Shown: positions 25,091 to 34,449, counted from the first letter of the stretch. The stretch is DNA of 64,000 bases from Siminovitchia terrae (GCF_003605405.2 NZ_QYTW02000002.1:150555-214554), one strand, 5' to 3'. Notes: generated by a model from the sequence alone, not told the origin. Numbers and translations: made by a program.

Positions 25091-26359
25091 TTAGATCAAT
25101 AAGTGGAACAGCATGCTGTCCTTATTGACTTCTGTATAGGAAATATTTCTTTCCTCCATCCGTTCAATCAGCCCAGCATAGTCTTCACGGCGTTTAAGTT
25201 CAATACCGACAAGGCTCGGGCCTCTCTCTCTGTTGTTTTTCTTCGTATATTCGAATGTAATGATATCATCATCAGGCCCAAGAACTTCGTCAAGGAATTC
25301 CCGGAGTGCACCCGCACGCTGCGGGAAGTTCACGATGAAATAGTAGAGCAGGCCTTCATACATCAAGGATTTCTCTTTGATTTCCTGCATTCTGCTTATA
25401 TCGTTGTTGCCGCCGCTAATGACGCACACAACAGTCTTACCTTTGATTTGGTCTTTATAAAAGTCCAATGCCGCAATCGGAAGTGCACCTGCAGGCTCCG
25501 CGATAATTGCGTGCTGATTATAGAGGTCCAGAATGGTTGTACATACTTTTCCTTCAGGTACAGCCACAATGTCATCAATATATTTCTTGGATAATTCAAA
25601 TGTTTTTTGGCCAGCACATTGGACAGCAGCCCCATCTACAAATTTATCAATGGAAGGAAGTGCGGTCACAGAGTTGTTTTCCAAAGCTGTTTTCATGCAT
25701 AAAGCTCCGTTTGGCTCAACACCGATCATTTTTGTATGAGGGGATACATTTTTTACATAAGTGCTTAGGCCGGCCATCAATCCACCGCCACCAATGCTGC
25801 CGAAGACAAAATCGACTGGCTCGTGGATTTCATTCATTATTTCAACCGCCACTGTTCCCTGTCCGGCAATGATGTCTAGGTCGTCAAATGGATGGATGAA
25901 GATACGGTCTTCTTCTTCTGCATATGCATTTGCCTCGGCGGAACTTTCATCGAAGGTATCTCCAGTCAGAACGACTTCTATAAAGTCACGTCCAAACATT
26001 TTTACTTGGTTAATTTTCTGTTTTGGCGTTGTTTGCGGCATGAAAATCGTTCCCAGAATTCCAAGGTGGGCACATGCGTATGCAACACCCTGTGCATGAT
26101 TTCCTGCACTGGCACAGACAACACCTTTTTCCCTTGCCTCAAGCTCAATCGTTTTTATTTTATAATAGGCACCACGCAGCTTAAAGGAGCGGACGTGTTG
26201 CAAATCCTCTCTTTTTACATACACCTGGCAATCATATTGCTCAGATAACCGGTCATTTTTCTGCAAAGGTGTGTGTGCCACTACATCTTTTAAAAATTGA
26301 TACGAAATGAGAATATCTTCCAAATTCAAAGTTTTTGTCTTTTCCTCCGTTGTATTCAT
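25091..26359 (-). CDS. ilvA: Threonine ammonia-lyase (threonine dehydratase)
   Basis: 422 aa PLP enzyme of the tryptophan-synthase-beta fold. PLP lysine K60 in SFKLRGAYY, ASAGNHAQGVAYA, phosphate loop GSIGGGGLMAG. The C-terminal 100 aa form a single ACT-like regulatory domain (YYFIVNFPQRAGALREFLDEVLG). This single-domain form matches the Bacillus IlvA subtype. It makes 2-oxobutyrate for isoleucine. Its position outside an ilv-leu operon is as in B. subtilis. ATG start with a weak GGAGGTAG-type site upstream. Confidence 0.93.
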   Translation of the reverse strand: MNTTEEKTKTLNLEDILISYQFLKDVVAHTPLQKNDRLSEQYDCQVYVKREDLQHVRSFKLRGAYYKIKTIELEAREKGVVCASAGNHAQGVAYACAHLGILGTIFMPQTTPKQKINQVKMFGRDFIEVVLTGDTFDESSAEANAYAEEEDRIFIHPFDDLDIIAGQGTVAVEIMNEIHEPVDFVFGSIGGGGLMAGLSTYVKNVSPHTKMIGVEPNGALCMKTALENNSVTALPSIDKFVDGAAVQCAGQKTFELSKKYIDDIVAVPEGKVCTTILDLYNQHAIIAEPAGALPIAALDFYKDQIKGKTVVCVISGGNNDISRMQEIKEKSLMYEGLLYYFIVNFPQRAGALREFLDEVLGPDDDIITFEYTKKNNRERGPSLVGIELKRREDYAGLIERMEERNISYTEVNKDSMLFHLLI

Positions 26360-26458
26360 GGCGTCATCCTACCTCCGCTTTTGTATAAAGATTTCTATAT
26401 TATAACATGAAGATATTGAAAATAACACAGGAGTTTTCAAAATATTTAGGGAAAGCGT

Positions 26459-27118
26459 TTACATAGAAACATAGGAAAATTCTGCCTGAACGCGGCTGAT
26501 AATTTCCAGAGTCCCTGGATGCAATGATGTGGACGCTTCGTTCATTGCGAACGTTTTCTTCTGATAAGGAATCACTTCTCTGTCATTAATTTCGGCAATA
26601 GAAAAAGGCACTTTGGACAATTGCACATTCAACGTTTCAGCAATGGTTTCCGCTTTCCTGCGGGCATCTAGGACGGCAAAGGATAATGCCTTCCTGTAAA
26701 ATTGATCATTTTGGGCTGCTTCAAAGGTGACACCTGAAACGATGTTGGCCCCATTTCTTACGGCAATATCGACAATCGGTCCCGCCTGATTGATTTCAAT
26801 GACCTTGACCAAAAGCATATGGTCGACCCTATAGTTTCTGAAAACCTGTTGCCCTTCCACATAATCATGCTGCGGATAGATGGAATAATCGTCAGTCTTG
26901 ATCGCGTTTTCGGGTATGCCTGCTTTGGTAAAAGCTTTCTTGATATTAGAAATAGCTCTTGCATTTTCCTCTTGAGCCTGGGCTAAGGTTAAACTTTCCG
27001 TAGAGACACCCAATCTGACTACGGCAATTTCCGGCTCAACAGAAATTTTCCCTTCACCGGACACCTTGATGACGTTCGGTCTAGTTTTGACCGTTTTGTA
27101 TGGAAGTGGATAGTACAT
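26459..27118 (-). CDS. SIMPL domain (DUF541) protein
   Basis: 219 aa from the ATG at 27118, which has GGTGAGA eight bases upstream; a start at 27148 is less likely. The whole protein is a SIMPL domain: NVIKVSGEGKISVEPEIAVVRLGVSTES, then IKTDDYSIYPQHDY and QFYRKALSFAVLDARRKAETIAE. Members are often periplasmic or surface proteins in Gram-negatives, but this one has no signal peptide and is probably cytosolic. Function is unknown. Monocistronic. Confidence 0.85.
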   Translation of the reverse strand: MYYPLPYKTVKTRPNVIKVSGEGKISVEPEIAVVRLGVSTESLTLAQAQEENARAISNIKKAFTKAGIPENAIKTDDYSIYPQHDYVEGQQVFRNYRVDHMLLVKVIEINQAGPIVDIAVRNGANIVSGVTFEAAQNDQFYRKALSFAVLDARRKAETIAETLNVQLSKVPFSIAEINDREVIPYQKKTFAMNEASTSLHPGTLEIISRVQAEFSYVSM

Positions 27119-27320
27119 GAGAATCTCACCGCTTTCTCCCAGTATCATTTATAATAAGTATGAGACAAATCAGAGTGGAACAACTTTATTTTGGAAGATG
27201 CTCCATCCTTGTTGACTTGTTTCTACGCTTTTTTGAAGAAACTTCTTTTAAAAGCGCATTTGTCAGCAACACGAAAGCTATCGCGTTCCACGAAATTCGC
27301 AACCTTAACCTTTTTGAACA

Positions 27321-27517
27321 TTTTAACTTCATTCAGTAGAAGTCTCCCACTTCTGTGAGTGGTGAGATGAATGCCTATTGGTATTCCATTCAGTGGGGGT
27401 TCGAACCCCGGCTGAATAAAGTTAAAGCCTTCGGCGGATGCCACAGATTTTCAGAGGAAATTTATCGAGCTTAAGCTCGATAAAATCTGGGCGCAAATAC
27501 GCCAAGGCGAATTTGAT
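27321..27517 (+). repeat. Structured dispersed repeat, copy C
   Basis: Full-length copy in the divergent space between the SIMPL and MerR genes. The apical stem reads TTATCGAGC-TTAA-GCTCGATAA, with stem intact and loop changed relative to the GGA/GAA loops of other copies. It ends immediately upstream of the MerR promoter. Confidence 0.88.
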
Positions 27518-27523
27518 CATAGC

Positions 27524-27554
27524 TTGAAGTTGACGCAGCGTCAACTTGTATACT
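27524..27554 (+). promoter_or_regulatory. MerR-type promoter with 19-bp spacer and operator palindrome
   Basis: TTGAAG (27524-27529) and TATACT (27549-27554) are 19 bp apart, the over-long spacing typical of MerR-activated promoters. The spacer is filled by a 21-bp perfect dyad (27527-27547, half-site AAGTTGACGC). The MerR gene starts 29 bp downstream, so it is autoregulated. Confidence 0.85.
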
Positions 27555-27582
27555 GGTGTTAGAAACGAGCGAGGTGCATGAT

Positions 27583-28335
27583 ATGATCACCATTAGCGAA
27601 TTATCGAAAAAAGCCAATGTAACCCCCAGAACTTTGCGGTACTATGATTCAATTAACTTATTGAAGCCTTTGGGCGTAACTGAAGGCGGACACCGCACAT
27701 ATAGAAAAGAAGATATTATTAAACTTCAACAGATCCAATTCCTGAAAAAAGTCGGCTTTTCTTTAAAGGAGATCAAGCAGCTGATTGAAAATGATGACTT
27801 GGATCCGGTTGATCATATAAAAAATCAACTCAACCTCATCCGCTCAGAACAGAAACTTCTTAAAGAAATGGAAAGGGACCTAGTGGGACTTCTCCATAGT
27901 CATTCCATTGAAGGAAGACTAAATTGGGATCTTATTTTACAAATGCTTCAGCACCAGCAAACGGGTCAAATGGAGATGAGGAAATACTCCAAGCAATGGT
28001 TTGGAGAAAAGGTGGACGAAGTGACTAAAAAGCTTCCAAATATAAATGACGATAACAAAGAGACAGGGGAATGGATCGATCTGATAAAAGCACTTCAAGA
28101 CATGATGGACCAGCCCCCGAACTCTATAGAGGTTCAGACTATTGTGGAGGAAATTTGGATGAAATCTAAATCGCTATATGGCGACGATGAACAGCTTCAA
28201 CAACAATTATGGGAAGTGCGAAAATCACCCGAAGAATCCTCGCGGCTTGGCTGGTACCCTTTAGATGAAAAACTATTGCGTTTTTTAGATCAAGCATTTG
28301 CAATTTATGAAAATGGAGGGAAGATTCATGATTGA
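27583..28335 (+). CDS. MerR family transcriptional regulator
   Basis: 250 aa from the ATG at 27583 (GAGGTG seven bases upstream). The N-terminal 70 residues are a MerR winged helix (MITISELSKKANVTPRTLRYYDSINLLKP) with the usual LQQIQFLKKVGFSLKEIKQLI. A dimerisation helix and a roughly 150-aa helical C-terminal domain follow, resembling TipAS-type multidrug-sensing domains only in size and helicity. It overlaps the following membrane protein gene by 8 bp (ATGATTGA), so both are one operon under a MerR-type promoter. Confidence 0.87.
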   Translation: MITISELSKKANVTPRTLRYYDSINLLKPLGVTEGGHRTYRKEDIIKLQQIQFLKKVGFSLKEIKQLIENDDLDPVDHIKNQLNLIRSEQKLLKEMERDLVGLLHSHSIEGRLNWDLILQMLQHQQTGQMEMRKYSKQWFGEKVDEVTKKLPNINDDNKETGEWIDLIKALQDMMDQPPNSIEVQTIVEEIWMKSKSLYGDDEQLQQQLWEVRKSPEESSRLGWYPLDEKLLRFLDQAFAIYENGGKIHD

Positions 28336-28957
28336 ATTTATTCTTCAATATAAATGGTTATTTCTTATCTTGGGGGAGGTTATATTTTGGGTAAGTCTTT
28401 TGGGATTCTTTATCGTCAGATATGCGTTCGGTCTGGAAAAGCTCAGTAAATACTTTATTTTCCTTTGGCTTACCAGCGATGCCTGGCTTTTAGCGCTTGG
28501 CGTCATGGACTACAGAAACACTGGTACTTTTGATACATTTCAGGTCATCATTGTTATATTCCTTCTGTATGCTTTGACATTCGGAAGAAATGATATGCGG
28601 AAGCTTGACCAATGGATGAAAAGAAACATCCGAAAGTGGAAGGGTGAGCCTCCTGTTGAAGAGGAAAAAGAGGAGAAATTATTTGGCTTGGATTATGCAG
28701 TTAAGCAAGGGAAGGAATTCGCGCTTCATGCATTGATGTATGCTGCTGTGTTGTTTATTTTAAGCTTTTTCAGTGATTTTCGTAGTCCGAATGAGATATT
28801 AAAGTTGAACGATTTCGGGGATGCGCTCGGACATCTCATTGAAAAAGGCTGGTTTACTGATCCGACAATTGGAAAGATTACTGGCATTTGGATGCTCATC
28901 CTGATCATTGATGCCGTTATAACAGTAACGTATTTTATTTTTCCAAAAAAAGCCTAG
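28328..28957 (+). CDS. Membrane protein of unknown function, partner of MerR regulator
   Basis: 209 aa from the ATG at 28328 with GGAGGGAAG upstream. Predicted five membrane helices: about 5-30, 40-62, 72-90, then after a charged cytoplasmic loop (KGEPPVEEEKEEK) about 140-158 and 185-206. No known domain recognised; similar five-helix proteins in Bacillaceae are annotated only as integral membrane proteins. Co-transcription with a MerR sensor suggests a role in membrane or drug stress, but that is inference. Confidence 0.75.
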   Translation: MIEFILQYKWLFLILGEVIFWVSLLGFFIVRYAFGLEKLSKYFIFLWLTSDAWLLALGVMDYRNTGTFDTFQVIIVIFLLYALTFGRNDMRKLDQWMKRNIRKWKGEPPVEEEKEEKLFGLDYAVKQGKEFALHALMYAAVLFILSFFSDFRSPNEILKLNDFGDALGHLIEKGWFTDPTIGKITGIWMLILIIDAVITVTYFIFPKKA

Positions 28958-28962
28958 GAAAA

Positions 28963-28999
28963 AACGTTGGTTGCTTAGAGACAGCCAGCGTTTTTTTTA
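28963..28999 (+). terminator. Terminator after the MerR operon
   Basis: AACGTTGGTTG (28963-28973) pairs with CAGCCAGCGTT (28982-28992), including G-T pairs, and is followed by TTTTTT. Confidence 0.85.
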
Positions 29000-29291
29000 C
29001 ACGCCCTTTTCATTTTCCGTCTTTATTAATATACATTGTGAATTAGATTGGAGACCCACCAGCACCGGCATAACTATATAAATAAGAAGCAACCACGCTC
29101 CTTTATTAAGCAGTAAAATTGGTTCTTATACAAAGTGATATCTTAGATTGAGGAGATTCTAGAAATAGAAGGTAATGGTCGAAAGAAATTTATTAAAAAA
29201 ATTCCAGAAATTATCATATAGTTCATACATTCAATAGGAACAATGTTAAAATAGTCGATATGATTCTTTTTTTAGGAGGTTTTTTCAAAAG
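28999..29291 (+). other. Intergenic region before the MoxR cluster
   Basis: AT-rich. It contains the promoter and the AGGAGGT site of the next gene; no ORF, repeat or structured RNA recognised. Confidence 0.35.
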
Positions 29292-30200
29292 ATGGATGAG
29301 AGATTTAGTAGACCGAAAGGGTTTGGTCAGATTCTAGATCATACTTTCAGTTTAAGCAAGAGGCACTTTAAGGACTTATTTTTAATATTTCTTATTTTTA
29401 TGGGGCCTATCTATTTATTACAAGCTATCATCGAGTTGGCCTCTGGAGTCAGTTTTTTCCGGGAGGTTGGAGTGGGGGAGACATGGTATGAACAGATCCT
29501 TACGAGTTTCGATGATACGGAAGATGTCAACCTGGGTGCTGATTTAGGGATTGCACTAGTGGGGCTTATTAGTATTTTTGTTGCACCTGTTGCCACAGCG
29601 GCAGTCATGTTTGCGGTAGACCATATGAGAAAAGGTGAAGAGTATACGGTCGGTTCCGTTATTAAGCAGGCGTTTTCACGCTATTGGCCTATGCTTGGAA
29701 GCACCATTCTATTTGGAGTGATCGCGTTCTGTTTATTTGTAGTACCGGTAATCATCATAACGATTGCGGGTGTTGTCGGAGCGATTGTTCTCCCAGTTGT
29801 CGGCATCATCTTGGCTATTTTGCTTTTCGTAGGGTTTTTCATAGGAATAGGTCTTTTGCTGACTCGCTGGAGTTTTTATTTCGGGTCGGTCGTCTTTGAG
29901 GAGGAGACACCTGGACTTTCACGTAGTTGGAAATTGACAAAAGGCCGCACTTGGGTACTGTTTGGGCTCTTTATTATTTTCTCTTTGATTGTGACTATGA
30001 TTAGCACAATATTGGAAATGACTTTTGGACTGGTTCTTGGAAATAGTGTACTACTTTCACTTATTATCAATGCAGTAAGTATTTTTACAACGATGATTTT
30101 TTCTGTAGGGTATGCCGTTATGTATTTTGACCTAAAGATTAGGCATGATGCGGACGACTTGAAAGAAATGATTGGGGAATATCACACACCACAAATCTAG
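29292..30200 (+). CDS. Polytopic membrane protein, GDPD-membrane-domain-like
   Basis: 302 aa with about six to seven hydrophobic segments. Opens with DERFSRPKGFGQILDHTFSLSKRHFKDLFLI and later has FYFGSVVFEEETPGLSRSWKLTKGRTWVLFGLF, the pattern of the glycerophosphodiester-phosphodiesterase membrane-domain family. This family is often found beside DUF4129 and MoxR genes. Function is unknown. First gene of a five-gene operon (29292-34243), with AGGAGG upstream. Confidence 0.78.
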   Translation: MDERFSRPKGFGQILDHTFSLSKRHFKDLFLIFLIFMGPIYLLQAIIELASGVSFFREVGVGETWYEQILTSFDDTEDVNLGADLGIALVGLISIFVAPVATAAVMFAVDHMRKGEEYTVGSVIKQAFSRYWPMLGSTILFGVIAFCLFVVPVIIITIAGVVGAIVLPVVGIILAILLFVGFFIGIGLLLTRWSFYFGSVVFEEETPGLSRSWKLTKGRTWVLFGLFIIFSLIVTMISTILEMTFGLVLGNSVLLSLIINAVSIFTTMIFSVGYAVMYFDLKIRHDADDLKEMIGEYHTPQI

Positions 30201-30215
30201 GTCAGGTGATGGTTA

Positions 30216-30857
30216 ATGCTGGATGCTGATCAGGCGAGGGAAAGACTTCAGGAAATATTAAACAAAGCTGAATATAAGGTTTATGAGAACCAGACGAAGG
30301 GTTTCCTGCAGAGCTGGTGGGATAGTGCCAAGGAATGGATTGTAAGACAGCTTGAAAAGCTGTTTCCTTCCCACGAAGCGGCAAGCGCGGCTGCAGGCCC
30401 AGTTTTGATATTGATCGCTGTTTTGATCGTCATCGTGCTGGGGCTAGTCGTCTATTTTGTTGTCCGCCATACGCGAAGGTCTAGGCGATACCGCGATAAA
30501 TCGCCGCTCCAATCAATGAGTGAACTGGATTGGACTTCTGAGAGGCACTTGGCGGAGGTACTTAAGCTGGAAAAACAGCAGGATTATTCAATGGCTGCGC
30601 GCCATTTGTTTTTGGCAACCCTTCTTTATTTTCATCAAAAGAGCTGGCTGGAAGCAAGGATCTGGAAAACGAATTGGGAGTATTATGATGAATTAAAAAA
30701 ATTTAATCGGAATTGGGCAGATCAATTTTACCATTTGGCGCGTGTTTTTGATGAAGTGACATACGGTGAGAGGAAACTCGAAAAAGAAGAGTATGGCCAG
30801 TTTCGGAAAGAAGCGATGGAATGGTTGGAGGAGCCTGAGAAAACGATGAAAGGATAG
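30216..30857 (+). CDS. DUF4129 domain-containing membrane protein
   Basis: 213 aa. A cytosolic or external N-terminal helical part (1-60) is followed by one membrane helix (about 62-88) and the C-terminal DUF4129 domain (HLAEVLKLEKQQDYSMAARHLFLATLLYFHQKSWL). In related loci this domain is fused to or encoded with transglutaminase-like or DUF58 proteins and is thought to be an assembly factor near the cell envelope. Start ATG after AGGTGATG. Confidence 0.82.
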   Translation: MLDADQARERLQEILNKAEYKVYENQTKGFLQSWWDSAKEWIVRQLEKLFPSHEAASAAAGPVLILIAVLIVIVLGLVVYFVVRHTRRSRRYRDKSPLQSMSELDWTSERHLAEVLKLEKQQDYSMAARHLFLATLLYFHQKSWLEARIWKTNWEYYDELKKFNRNWADQFYHLARVFDEVTYGERKLEKEEYGQFRKEAMEWLEEPEKTMKG

Positions 30858-30868
30858 GAGGGGGAAGT

Positions 30869-32005
30869 TTGCAAGGATCTGGAAAAAGAACATGGATTTT
30901 GCTTAGCCTTCTTCTTTTATGCTTTTTGGCCGGCGGATATTTCTTACAGTCAAAGCAGCCCGCCGCCTACCCCGCCTATGTTTCCGATTCTCCGTCTCCT
31001 ACCGGTACAAAGGCAATTTATACATATTTAAAAGAAGAAGTGGAATCCGTTAAAAGGTGGAATAAAACTCCGCAACGATTGGATCATGATGGCGGGAGCC
31101 AGGTGCTCGTCATGGTTGAGCCGCTGAATATGCCTAATAGTGAAGAAATGAAGGCTTATGAAAAGTTTATGAAAGCAGGCAATACCATTTTACTATTTCA
31201 AAGGAATCCGCAGGGGATGTTTAATCTGGTAACGGACCCTCTCGCAGCGGAGGCAGAAGCAGAAGAAGGAATACTGTACGGTAAAAAAGATGGTAAATAT
31301 AAGGCGGATATTTCATACTTGAACCGTATTCAAACGGAGCAGCAGGACAGCATCCTATTATATGATGATGCAGGGACAATTGCGCTCGAACGTCCTTACG
31401 GAAAAGGAAAGTTGATTGTTTCTATTTTCCCGGAATGGATGACAAATAAACAGATTTTGAAAAAGGACCATGTTTCCCTTCTTACTTCGCTGCTGAATGA
31501 AACGGAAGGTCGACACTTGTTATTTGATGAGCATATACACCAGCCTCAGGGCGGGGAAAAAGCATTGACTGTTTATCCGATTTGGTTCTTGCTCTTCATG
31601 TTCCAAGGGGGAATCCTCGCTATTCTTTGGCTTTGGTATCAAGGAAAGAGGTTCGGTCCGATATTCAGCCCAAGGGAAGCGACTGTCCGTTTCAGTGACG
31701 AAGGAATCCGTGCATTGGCTGCCTGGTATATGAGGGGCCGGCGTTACCATGATTCCATCGTCATCCAGGCTGATTATTTGAAATTTATCCTGCAAGAGAA
31801 ATGGCACATTCCTTACCGACAGGAGTGGAGAAGCCTCTCCTTGCTTTTAGAACGTAAAAGTAAAGGGCAGATGGAGAAAAAGGATATCGATTCTTTTCTG
31901 TCCGGTTTAACGGACGTCTTACATAAAGAAAGATTGAGCAAGCAGGAATACTTATTATGGTCGAAAAAAATTGATCGGCTGAGGAAAGTGGTGGAAGAGA
32001 GATGA
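30869..32005 (+). CDS. DUF4350 domain-containing membrane protein
   Basis: 378 aa. N-terminal membrane anchor (WILLSLLLLCFLAGGYFL), an extracytoplasmic DUF4350 region (SPSPTGTKAIYTYLKEE... to about 210), a second membrane helix (FLLFMFQGGILAILWLWYQGKRFGP) and a cytosolic C-terminal tail. DUF4350 proteins occur almost only in MoxR/DUF58/DUF4129 clusters and have no known activity. The TTG start has GGAGGGGG upstream. Its stop overlaps the MoxR start. Confidence 0.82.
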   Translation: MQGSGKRTWILLSLLLLCFLAGGYFLQSKQPAAYPAYVSDSPSPTGTKAIYTYLKEEVESVKRWNKTPQRLDHDGGSQVLVMVEPLNMPNSEEMKAYEKFMKAGNTILLFQRNPQGMFNLVTDPLAAEAEAEEGILYGKKDGKYKADISYLNRIQTEQQDSILLYDDAGTIALERPYGKGKLIVSIFPEWMTNKQILKKDHVSLLTSLLNETEGRHLLFDEHIHQPQGGEKALTVYPIWFLLFMFQGGILAILWLWYQGKRFGPIFSPREATVRFSDEGIRALAAWYMRGRRYHDSIVIQADYLKFILQEKWHIPYRQEWRSLSLLLERKSKGQMEKKDIDSFLSGLTDVLHKERLSKQEYLLWSKKIDRLRKVVEER

Positions 32006-32931
32006 GTACAAAAGTATTAGCGTTGTTGGAGAAGTATGAAGAACGGATCCTTGGGCAAAGTACGAATCTTCGACTCTTGCTGTCTGCGATTCTGGCAGGA
32101 GGGCATGTGCTTCTGGAAGGGGTGCCGGGGACGGGAAAAACAGCAACGGTCCGAACTCTCGCAAACCTTCTAGGCGGACAATTCAATCGTATTCAGTTTA
32201 CCCCTGATCTGCTTCCAAGCGACATAACAGGAAGTGTTATTTATAACGTGAAGGAAGGTTCTTTCGAAACGTTGAAAGGGCCGATTTTTACAAATATCCT
32301 GTTGGCGGATGAAATTAACCGGACCCCCGCCAAAACGCAGGCTGCCCTTTTGGAAGCGATGGAAGAGAGGCAAGTTACCATTCAGGGGACGACCTACCCG
32401 CTGTCAGAAATGTTTTTTGTTGTGGCGACACAAAATCCGATTGAATTCGAAGGGACCTACCCGTTGCCGGAAGCTCAGCAGGACCGCTTTTTATTTAAGC
32501 TCTTGATTGATTTTCCAACGTTCGAAGAAGAGAAAGATGTATTGAAAAATGTGATCGAAAACAATTTCGAAACATCAGCGATTGAGCCGGTGCTGGACAT
32601 GGAAGAGTTTTTAAAAGCCAGACAAGAGATTATGCAAACCACGGTGAACGACAGTGTTCTGGAATATATCATGACAATTGTAAGTAGGACAAGGGAGACG
32701 GAGGCAATCCGTTATGGGGCTAGTACAAGAGCGGCGATTGCTATTGGGAAAGCCGCCCAGGCGTGGGCCTTTTTGGATGGCCGTGATTATGTAACACCTG
32801 ACGATGTGAAAATCGTTGCTAAACCGTCACTAAGACATAGGATACAATTAGCCCCGCATGTGGAATTGGAGGGAGGATTTGTTGACCAAGTCATTGAAGA
32901 GCTTGTGGGCTCGGTTCCTGTTCCAAGATAG
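32002..32931 (+). CDS. MoxR family AAA+ ATPase
   Basis: 309 aa. Walker A GVPGTGKT, QFTPDLLPSDITGS, Walker B NILLADEINRTPAKTQAALLEAMEE, sensor 1 ATQNPIEFEGTYPLPEAQQDRF and sensor 2 GASTRAAIAI are textbook MoxR features. MoxR ATPases act as chaperones that remodel or load partners, usually a VWA/DUF58 protein as encoded next door. Translationally coupled to both neighbours. Confidence 0.93.
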   Translation: MSTKVLALLEKYEERILGQSTNLRLLLSAILAGGHVLLEGVPGTGKTATVRTLANLLGGQFNRIQFTPDLLPSDITGSVIYNVKEGSFETLKGPIFTNILLADEINRTPAKTQAALLEAMEERQVTIQGTTYPLSEMFFVVATQNPIEFEGTYPLPEAQQDRFLFKLLIDFPTFEEEKDVLKNVIENNFETSAIEPVLDMEEFLKARQEIMQTTVNDSVLEYIMTIVSRTRETEAIRYGASTRAAIAIGKAAQAWAFLDGRDYVTPDDVKIVAKPSLRHRIQLAPHVELEGGFVDQVIEELVGSVPVPR

Positions 32932-34243
32932 GGGAATATTGCCAACCAAGCGGCTGCTGTTTGTTTTCCTGGGCATCTCTGCTTTTTTCATCCTGCTTGG
33001 TGTATTGACGAATGTTTCATGGACATACATTATCATGATGAATGTGATCGTTTTTTTGGCAAGCTTTCTGGACCTGTTTTTTTCACCAGGCAGAAAAGAC
33101 CTGAATTTCCAACGGTTCATGCCCGAAGAGATGGAGCGGGACCTTCCGTATACCATAAAGATAGAAGTGGAAAACTACTCCAAACGCCCATTTTCATTTG
33201 CTTTTGTTGACGATTTGCCGCAGACTTTCAGGCGCCCTTTCCCTGTAAGTGGAATAGGGCATAAAGAAGCGGTGACGGAAGTATCGTATGTAACGAGTGC
33301 GCCAGTCAGGGGAGACTATGGGGTTACGAAGCTATATTTCCGCTATAAAAGCACGCTTGGTCTTTGGGAAAAACAGAAAACGGCAGAACTCCCCCAAACT
33401 TTGAAAGTAATCCCGGACATGACTGAAACGAAGCAGTACCTGAAGGATGCGCAAAGGTTTTTATTGCATGAAGGCATGAAAATTCGTAAATTCCAGAGCG
33501 GATCAGGAGAATTTGCTCAGATTAGAAAATATGCAGCGGGCGATGATCCGCGCATGATCAACTGGAGGCAGACTGCGAAGCTTCAGGAAGTCATGACGAA
33601 CGAATATGAGCCCGAGCATGGAAAATATATTACGATTTTAATAGATTGTGGAAGAATGATGGGAGCGGAACTGAAAAAAGGCAATCGTTTGGAACGGGCA
33701 TTGGAAGCCGCTATGACCGTAACAGCGGCTGCCTTGCGGAAAGGGGACTATGTATCTGTCCTCGCTTTTTCAAAAGATGTGAAGGTCTTCGTTCCGCCAG
33801 CTAAAGGAATGGAGCATATGCAGACCATCCTGAAATCCATCTATCATTTGCAGGCCGATCCGGTGGAACCGAACTATGGAGCCGTCTTTTCATTTTTGGA
33901 AACCATGCAGAAAAAGCGGAGCCTGCTGCTATTGTTTAGCGATATCCGTACATTTCTGTACGAAGAAAACACACTCACCTATTTGATGCGGATTAGGCAG
34001 CGTCATTTGTTTTTAATGATCGGCGTTGAAGATGAAGTCATCAAGAGGCGGATAAATGAAAGTCCGGACCAAGTGGAGCATGCCATGATCAAAACCATTG
34101 CCCAACAGCAAATGCTTTTTAAAAAGAGGGAAAAAGCTAAATGGGAAAACCAGGGACTGCTCATGATGGAAGCCGATGAGGAAAAACTAGCGGTTGCCGC
34201 TGTTTCTTATTATATTGACATGATGAATCGGAATCTGCTGTAG
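32882..34243 (+). CDS. DUF58 domain-containing protein
   Basis: 453 aa. Two membrane helices near the N-terminus (about 22-60) precede an extracellular beta domain and then the cytosolic or surface DUF58 core (FAQIRKYAAGDDPRMINWRQTAKLQEVMTNEYEPEHGKYITILIDCGRMMG), which contains a VWA-like metal-site fold. It is the usual partner of MoxR. The TTG at 32882 is preferred because GGAGGGAGG ends five bases before it; an ATG at 32858 would add eight residues. It overlaps the MoxR gene by 50 bp. Confidence 0.87.
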   Translation: MTKSLKSLWARFLFQDRGILPTKRLLFVFLGISAFFILLGVLTNVSWTYIIMMNVIVFLASFLDLFFSPGRKDLNFQRFMPEEMERDLPYTIKIEVENYSKRPFSFAFVDDLPQTFRRPFPVSGIGHKEAVTEVSYVTSAPVRGDYGVTKLYFRYKSTLGLWEKQKTAELPQTLKVIPDMTETKQYLKDAQRFLLHEGMKIRKFQSGSGEFAQIRKYAAGDDPRMINWRQTAKLQEVMTNEYEPEHGKYITILIDCGRMMGAELKKGNRLERALEAAMTVTAAALRKGDYVSVLAFSKDVKVFVPPAKGMEHMQTILKSIYHLQADPVEPNYGAVFSFLETMQKKRSLLLLFSDIRTFLYEENTLTYLMRIRQRHLFLMIGVEDEVIKRRINESPDQVEHAMIKTIAQQQMLFKKREKAKWENQGLLMMEADEEKLAVAAVSYYIDMMNRNLL

Positions 34244-34445
34244 CGAAACTGGGGGAATACTTCTCAGTTGAGGAAAATACTGTCTAGAAACGGGACGTAC
34301 TCGGATTGGGAATCATACTATCCGGTTCGTCAAGAATACGATCCGTTAGCAGGATAATACTGTCCAGTTATGTAAAATACTCTTCGAATCGTAAAGACCA
34401 TCCCTCATCGAAGGTTTTCCAAACAGGCCCGCTCTGCAAGCATAA
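34244..34445 (+). repeat. Array of about eight degenerate 21-bp repeats
   Basis: From about 34256 to 34415 the motif AATACTGTCC(A/G)G recurs with a period of 19-24 bp (AATACTTCTC, AATACTGTCTAG, GTACTCGGA, ATACTATCCGG, AATACGATCCG, AATACTGTCCAG, AATACTCTTCG, AGACCATCCC). The same unit occurs three times at 9053-9112. Confidence 0.6.
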
Positions 34446-34449
34446 AAAA

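Noticed and set aside
25042-25128. 28-codon frame with AGGAGG upstream, just before the ilvA end
   Set aside because: It runs through the palindromic terminator and into the 3' end of ilvA; the ribosome-site match is probably chance.
27223-27444. 73-aa minus-strand frame
   Set aside because: It lies mostly inside repeat copy C, has no ribosome site, and similar frames appear in other copies simply because the repeat is conserved.
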